Source: Xenopus tropicalis
Taxonomy: Eukaryota; Chordata; Amphibia; Anura; Pipidae
Direction of reading: 5' to 3'
Assembly (NCBI RefSeq): GCF_000004195.4
Contig: NC_030677.2
Location: 64,318,222 to 64,382,221 of the forward strand
Length of the DNA stretch: 64,000 bases
Below, in pieces: positions 15,001 to 24,000 of this stretch (positions within the stretch are counted from its first letter, which is position 1; every line of letters starts with the position of its first letter). The notes below the pieces were generated by a model. That model saw only the letters and a program-made list of their open reading frames with translations, was not told the origin of the DNA and ran no database searches. Position numbers and translations under genes: made by a program.

Positions 15001-18000
15001 AAAATAGACTGACTATCACTGGCTCAATGGCTTTTTAGACTAAAATTAAAAAAAAAAATACAGGCATGTATTCACCTCTCTCTAGAAATCATTTGATTCC
15101 CCACAGTAAATGCAAATGAGCAGAGAAAGCAGTAAAACAACATTCACTCAGTACAAGGAACATATTAAGCAGCCGCAGTAATGTGCTGTATTAGAATATA
15201 GGAGCAGTGGTTGGATTGCCTTTGTAGTGGTGCTTTAACAAACTGAAAATGGCAGTGATATCCAGGCTGTCAACATGTATCTATCTTGGTGACTCTTATA
15301 CTGTGTGAGCAGAAAGACTAAATAGTTATAAATGTGTATATAATTCTTTTCATTTATTTAAATTTAAATGCATCAGTGACACTAATTTAGCCTGGACAAG
15401 TGATAGTAAGGAATGTTGCAGAGGACTTCTCACTGCAGTTAGCATATAACATACTGCACATGCATGTAATTTTCACCCAAAAATGCACATGCCTAATTAA
15501 TAAGGCTTATGGTACATTATGTAATTTGACCAATGTTACCCACTGGCAGGAAACAGCTGCTTCTGTCTGTCTGTCTGTTTGTCACACCTTAAAATACTGC
15601 TCAATATAAAGAGCCATCTCTTACACACGGACAAAAATTGCACTGAATTCTTATGATGACATTAGAATGGCATTTCAAAATGGGGACTTGTAGTTTATAG
15701 ACACACAAGCAATACAAGTTTCATTCACTAATAATTATAATTTACTTTAAAGGTTTATGATATCTGCTGGATGTGGCAAACAAATCACCATTTTACCAGT
15801 AAGTGCAGATGTCTTTACTATTTCTTGTACATACAATTTCTTTAAGGCTAATGTCGCACCTATGTATATCTACCTACAGGGAAACACCAGAAACCAGCCA
15901 TGCTGTCTGTCATTGAGTTTATTAGCAAGCACCTTTCACTGCTGAAACAGGTGGTTTTCTGCCCCATCATCCTCAAATGTGCATTTTCAGGCTGAACGCT
16001 GCTAGGAAATTTAGTGACAAATGGCACGTGTGCTTTCCATTGTTTCTCTGTTGGAGGAAATATACTAAGATAGACAATGCCAGATGTGGCATTAGGCTAT
16101 GGGATTACCTGTAGAGATGATTCTGAATTTTAGAGGAAAAATACATCATATAATGTTTGTTAATTTCAATGAATATAAATAGAAACACAAGAAGGAATGT
16201 TCTAAATACACAGATTACTGTATTTATTTGTGTATCAGGGAAAATACATGTATTAGATGGAAGCTAACCTTTGTTTAGATATTAAATATTAGTTATGATT
16301 CAATAGCAGAGCTTGATAAAGAAGGGATCTACTGGGTGTAAATAACTGCTGTAAAAAAACTTGGGCTTTATAATATAGACATTGCAGATTTCTTTTTTTG
16401 GGCAGTTTCTAAATGCCAGCAATGGTCTGCTCCAAATATGCTCAGAAAAGAAGGATGTGCAATTGGAGATAACCTCATATACATTACCCTACTTAGAAAA
16501 AATCACTACAGGATTTATGGTTTGACTATGAGTGCATAATCAGACCTGGTGCATAGAGGGCCCTGGGAACGTCAATTTAAATGGCACATTTTAATTAAGT
16601 GCCAGTTTGACCAATACAGACAAAATAGTTAATCGTTGTCTGTAGGCATATGGGATATGATATTTCAGACCCCATAAAGAACCATTGGTCTGAGATATTT
16701 TATCCAATAGTATACTGATACTGATTATATTGCTCTGTAGGTATGTTTTCTAAGTAGTTGTTCTGATAGCTTTCATTTTGTTATGTACGTTGATAAATTC
16801 TGATCGATGATCAAGATTGACCCATCATGATCATTAGTGAATCTGGCACTTACTGGTTTGATGTTTCCCTTTTTTAAAAAAAAGGATCAGCAAGATTCAG
16901 CAGTACTGGAAAACCAATATCCCAATCACACGTTGATCAGCAACATGGTAAAGAGCAAATTTTTATAATGTAAAGGTAGTAGTGAGCATTCTGCAGCATT
17001 TCCTTAAATTAAAACACCAAAGCTACTTTAAATATCCTTTTAATGGTTGGCAGTGCGTCCATAATCATACATACCTGTATATCCAGAATGCTGGGGTTTT
17101 CCTTATATATTAACCAAGCCCAATAATACTGTTTTACCACCAATATGGATTGAGGCATCTCAGTTATCATCAAGTACAAGCTACTGTTTTATTATTGCAG
17201 AGAAATGGCCTTCCTGTCATTTGCAGTTTTCTGATAATGTATTTTATACATGTATATATGAATTTCTGCTATATTTGCTTGATAGAAGAGTTAAAGGCAT
17301 TACAAAGAAATTCATTCTACAATAATAAAATTAGTAGCTTGATCAATTTTTTTAGGAGATTTGTGGGTAATTCATTAACATTGCATTTATTAATCACCAA
17401 AACTGTCTAAAAACCATAAACAAGCATTTGGTAATACTTTGTCCCTTAGCTTTATTTGTCTTTTTTTCCCCCTAAACTTTGCAATATTGTCTAGTTTTGC
17501 TTATTTAAAGGGAAGATATACCCAACACTATTCCACAATATGCCTTGTTAGGGCAGAATGTGCACTGTTTCTATATCACAAGGGAAAATTAATAAATTGT
17601 TGTTAATTTAATATTAATTAATAAAATGTACACAGATTGGTGTAAAGTCTGCTGCAGATTTTCACAGCACCAAATAAGGCTGAGCAGTAAATTCCACATT
17701 TTAAAGTTTTGGTGCATCTAATAATAAATGAGTGTATGGCAGGGCTATGCCAGAATTGATGCCAAAATGTTACATTTCAAATCAATGGGAGTAAAAAGTT
17801 GTGCATAAAACTGACACATAACCTGCATGGCAAGCAATGGTGTACGCTGCTTCTGCATACATTTGCTATTAATTGCTATGTCAGTGCTGTAAAGCCTAGT
17901 TTCTCCTGAGCAGCGTCCTCTTTACCTCCTGTAATGACTATTATTTGCATGTACTCTGTGTGTTTCATGTATGCACCCTTCTATTTTACTGCTATCCCGA

Positions 18001-21000
18001 ATCTATTGATAATAATAACAGTAGTATTACATTCATGCAGTAAACTTCATGTCACTTGGATTTGGTGTATTCTGTCTGTACAGAGGAACAAACATAAAGG
18101 AGAAATTCTCTGCGTTGCATCATGTCCCCCAAACCTTGTGGCTTCTTCCAGTTCGGATGGTGAAATCTTTATCTGGGATGTAACATCTGGCAATATGATG
18201 TGCAGTCTTGGCATTCCCAAGCAGGAAGAACTGAGTAATGAAACAGGTCTGAGCTTTCCTTATACTTCTCCCTCATTCATAATATACATCATGTGACTTT
18301 TACAGCTGCCCTAATCTCCATATTTCATCTTTCCATTCCCTTTAACAAAATAAAAAATGTATACTTTATTTTATATAGGATCTTCAGATTTAATCATCCA
18401 AAAACTGATATTTCTGAGTTCACGTGACTGGAAGAATGAATGCGCTGTTTTGGCAGCTAGTGGACCAAACGGTTAGTATTGCTGCAAATCACATAACCTT
18501 GTGTTGGAGTAAAGGACACATGTAATCCAAAGCAGTATTATTTTATACATTTGGGTTGCTTATGTTATGAGGCCCATCAAACTACACTGGTTTCTTTGGT
18601 TTATGTAGTGCTAATGTAACTTTACTTTACCTAAGGGCTCATATTCACAAGCATTTCTTCCTGCTCTCTGTGGTGGTGTTCTTATTTGTTCCACTTGCGT
18701 TTGGCGGTTACATACACCTGTTAGTACAGTCCCCTTAGGAAGAATGGGATGCTTTTCTTCCTGCGCTCCCCATACTCTGCCTGCCCTACCCTGTCTGTGT
18801 GTGCCATACTCTGCATGCCCCATGCTGTCTGTGTGTGCCATACTCTGCCTGCCCTATGCTGCCTGTGTGTGCCATACTCTGCCTGCCCTATTCTGCCTGT
18901 GTGTGCTATACTCTGCCTGTCCTACCCTGCCTGTGTGTGCCATACTCTGCCTGCCCTACCCTGCCTGTGTGTGCCAAACTCTGCCTGCCCCTATGCTGCC
19001 TGTGTGTGCCATACTCTGCCTGTCCTACCCTGCCTGTGTGTGCCATACTCTGCCTGACCTACGCTGCCAGTGTGTGCCATACTCTGCCTGTGTGTGCCAA
19101 ACTCTGCCTGCCCTATGCTGCCTGTGTGTGTGTCATACTCTGCCTGCCCTACCCTGCCTGTGTGTGCCAAACTCTGCCTGCCCCTATGCTGCCTGTGTGT
19201 GCCATACGCTGCCTGTCCTACCCTGCCTCTGTGTACCAAACTCTGCCTGCTCTATGCTGCCTTTGGGAGGTGAACCTGGAAGAGGTTTGTTCTGGGAGTT
19301 AACATTTGGCTTCCATTATCTTTATTTATTATTGTGCTGCAGCTCTCCAGGTTGGAATTTCAGCAACTATCTGGTTGCTGTGGTCCAAACAATTCCCTGA
19401 TTTTATGGTGGCAAATCACACAGTGACACTTTTTTGGATTAAAGAAATCACAAAATACATACGCTGAATTAGTACATGCGAATAGAAACCAAAGTTTCTA
19501 AATTATATTAATTTACCTTTTTTATATATATTTTTCAGGACAAATAACTTTTTGGCACATATTCGATGGAGGCAAAGTCTTTGGAAGCTTCCCAAGTGTA
19601 TGTATGATCTTAATCATGCCTAATATTCTTATTTTATCAATAGAATACCTATTAACTGTTGATTAGGAGTTTAGTGGGGGAGATTAAAGGGAAACTATCA
19701 TGGAAATGAAACTTTATTTTAAACTTCATCTAAGAATTTTTCTAAATATAATGAATTCAAAATGTTGTACCAATGTAATGTTGCACTCTTCACTATTCTC
19801 TTCTCATCAATCTGCCTCTCTTCATGCAAGAGGTGGAGTCAGACTTTAATTGAGAGTTAGGTTTAATACATCCTTTGGGGGGTTCCTTTGCCTAGAAGAT
19901 GTATTACAGTTGATTCTTTCAAAATAACTAAAATACTCTCTCTCTGCATACAGGATTTGTGCCAGAGTCAGTTATTTTGTTACAATTTGTTTATGCTGGT
20001 GTCAATTATTTAAGTTAGCTCTAATACATCTGCTAGGAAAGGGAGTTGGTGTTGTTTGGTATGGTGTTGTTTGGTCAAAGTTTGAAGTCACTGCAAAACC
20101 AAATTCACCTTGTTTAACATCACAAATAGTATAATCTAGGTGCAATGTATTTGATATTAGAGTTCTTGAAGTCACATTATTGTGCCTGATTCTGAGCTTT
20201 CAGAAGGAGCCAGCGCTACACATTAGAACTGCTTTTAGGTAAGATGTTGTTTCTCCTACTTCCATGTCAGATTTTTTACTATTGAGTGCTATTCTGTTGG
20301 GAACTGCTATCTTGCTACCTTCCCATTGTTCTGCTGATCAGCTACTTGGAGGGGGATATCACTCCAACTTGCAGTGCAACAGTAAAGTGTGACTGAAGTT
20401 TATCAGAGCACAGGTTATGGCACCCTGGGAAATTAAGAATATGGGTAGCCCGATGTGAAGTTTCAAAATTAAATATAAAAAAATATGTTAGTGTTTTTGA
20501 AAAACAGATTTCCATGCAGGAATCTGCTGGAGAAGCTCTATTAACTGATGTGTTTTGAAAAAACATGTTTTCCCATGACAGTATTTCTTTATCAAACTAT
20601 TGGCCTTCTTGCAGTCACATTATCAAACTGCTGTGAGAGACATGGCAATCAGTGAAGATGATTCCACTTTGTGTGCAGCGGACCAGCTGTTTTATGTCTA
20701 TATCTGGAATATATCACAGTATGCACTGCATGGACCCGAAGCCCACCCACCACCTTGTGAGTTGCTTTGCTTTCCAGGCTTAACTACTACTGATGGTTTG
20801 CTTGATGGATACCGGTAACCTATATTATATTTACTTTTTGCACAGTGATTCACTGCTGGAGAGCGCACCAGTGTGACATCACCAGGCAAGTACCATTTGT
20901 TGCTAATGGTGGGGTGTGATTCTGGCATGAAGTCATATCTAATTTAATTTCAATTTGACATCCCTGTGTTCCAAACTAGCTGGGTGTATGCACTATTCCT

Positions 21001-24000
21001 TAAAAAGAGTTGCATGGATAGGGTACTTACAACTGGTCCAATGCCCAGCAAATACCCAAAAGTAGATATATATGGTTCCTCTGTGCCCTTTTAGCAAGTG
21101 TTCCTGTACTCAGGGCAGTATGTTAGTACAGCTTTATATTGGTGTGACGGGAACATCACACATTCACATGAGCTACTGCGTAAAGGTGTCCCAGTCAGGA
21201 ATGAAACTTTCTGTCCAAATTGTTAGTGGTCCTTTACTCTTGTAGATCAAAAATGTTTCTCATTATTGAAGATATGAAAAACCACAAGAAAAATGATAAT
21301 GTTCTCTGATTTTAACTAGAGTGGTTCCGGTGAGCAAATACAAGCTGGTCGTCACTTCATCTGTGGATTGCACTGTGAGACTTTGGTCTATGAAGGGGGA
21401 ACCTATTGGTATGTGCTATGTAATACTTATGATGGAAGCCTTACATTTACAGTATATAAGGCTGTTTTCTTATCTCATTACCTTATCAACGCAGTTTGCT
21501 TAGTTGTTAGTAAAGCAAAGTTTTTGTTTGAATTCTGACATCTCATCTATAAATATCAATGAGTAAGTACTTATTGGATTTGGTTTTTGTCCTTGTAGTA
21601 ACATAAGAAGAGTATAGTATGGCTCATTTGCTTTTTGCAATAACAGCTACAGGTATGGGACCTGGGGGCAGATTTATCAAAATGTGAGTTTAGAGTTTAA
21701 TACATAACAACTCAAACACATACTATTCATTTCTATGGGATTTTCAGAACCCTATTTATGAAATGGTGAGATCTAACTTTCTTTGCTTTTTTTTTTTTTT
21801 TTTTTTAATACTTCGAATTTTATACCCCTAAGAAAACACTAGTTTCTGAGAAAATTTCTTGAATAAGAGAATTTCTTCTTTCCCCATTCCCCTTTTCCTG
21901 TAATGAGTTCTAACTTCCATAGGAATGAATAGAACATTGGTGAGTTTTTATGTGTTAAGCTCTAAACTCACATAAATCATAAATCTGCCCCCTGGTGTTT
22001 TCCCGATAAGGGGATTTGCCGTAATTTGGATCTCCATACCTAAAAAATAATGTAAACATTCATTAAACCCAATTAGACTGTTTTGCTTCCAATAAGAATG
22101 AATTATGTCTTAGTTATGAAGTACAAAGTACTGTTTTATTATTACAGAGAAAAATGAATGCCAATTATTTGATTAAAATGTAGTCTATAGGAGATGGCCT
22201 TCCCATAATTCTGAGCGTTCTGGATAACGGATCCTATAACCTATTTGTAATTTGCTAGTAAAAGTTGCATTCTATTGGTTTAACATATTTTAATAAACAA
22301 TGGTTCCAGTTTTTTCCCATAGAGTTTTAGTGTGAGAAACAAGTGAGTTTCTGTAATTGAATTGCATCTGGCTCTGTGGGAAAATCTGGAATTGAACTAA
22401 GATATTTTTTTATCATCAGATTGAATCTGGCCAAATGTTTGAGGCCTCTTGTTTCCTGAATACTAAATAGTTTTTTTTGTTTTTTTTTACATTTGGCTAT
22501 GAGGTACAACTAAATCTGTTAATCCATTATAGTGACCTTTACATTTAAAAATCTGATATATGAGTATTTGCTATTTCAGCTTATTTGCACCAAACTCATT
22601 ACTTACTTGCATCACTGCGGTTTATTCTAAACAGTGAGCTGTTATTTATGTGCAGGTACATTTGGTCAGAGTGAACTCTGGGAAGCCAAGAAAAGAGAAT
22701 CATGGATAGGCCAACAAAGTGACGGTAGGGCGAATACAGATGAGCACCCTTCAGCGTCTGGGTGTGGAGCTCAGCATAGTTCCAGCTCTGAGGAACAAAA
22801 CAATAAGAGTTACAGTCCTGAGGTGAGGGGCTTGTTATTGAGAGGGTCTTAGTAACCATAAAGAGAAATCTGGATACATAGTTAACCTGTGCTGACTTGG
22901 GGGAAAATTTTGCAGCCAAAATCCATGCAACTACATACATCTAAAAAACTACTCTAACTGATAAAGGTGGCCATACACATTCAGATTTTAGTCTTCTTCT
23001 GTCAAACGTTCGGATATCAGTTGTATGTTTAAATGCAACAATCTAAAACTAACAATCAGACTGAAATTGTAGGATAAACCCTGAAAATACATATCGGAGG
23101 ATGTTCTGAACTAGTTGGCAGACTAGTGACTTCTGTTGTAGGTCCCCCAAGGCTATCGCCAGATACACAATGGATGCACAGATTTTATTGTTATTTGCTA
23201 ACCTGTCCCATCGGCTAAATGACCAATCACCATGGTATGAAAATTATCGGGATGTTAATTTGGAGAAAGCACACAGTCCGAAAATCATAAGGAACTATGT
23301 TTTGTACCATTATATCCGTGCGTGTATGGGCAGCTTTATTCATGTTTGGGTTTTTTCACAGAAACAAAAATTGCATGTTGCAAGACTTACATTGCTCCAA
23401 TCATTTTAAATGAGGCAGAAAAACTCAAATGTTTTTATAAACCAGGAAAAGAAAATTGATAAAGTTGTTAGAGACAATTCCCATTGACTTCTACAAAACC
23501 TCCCCAGCTTTTACTTGCTTTGTTTTTTCACTTTATTTTTTTTCTTTAATAAATTCCGACTATTTGAGGTTTCAGAAAATACCTGCACAAGTATTTGTTC
23601 CTGTGTTTGTCAACTTGATTTTTAATAAATCTTAAAGGGGTTGTTCACCTTTAAATTAGCTTTTAGTATTTTGTAGAGAGTGCAATTTCGAGACAATGTG
23701 CAATTGGTCTTCATTTTTATTATTTAGCTTTATTCAACAACATTCCAGTTTGGAATTTTAGCAGCTATATGGTTGCTACGGGCTAAATTACTCTAGCACC
23801 CAGCCAATGGTTTGAGAAACTGGAATATGAATAGCTGTGATTGAAGCCTCACAGAACAATAGTTTTTTGACTGTGGTGGTCAGTGCCCCTTATTCATTTA
23901 AAAAGGAAGTCAGAAGTCTAAAAATAAAGACCAATTTAATGTACAGTTTGTTTACTTGACTGTCAAGCACTAAAGCTAATTACATTTTAGTCAGATGAAC

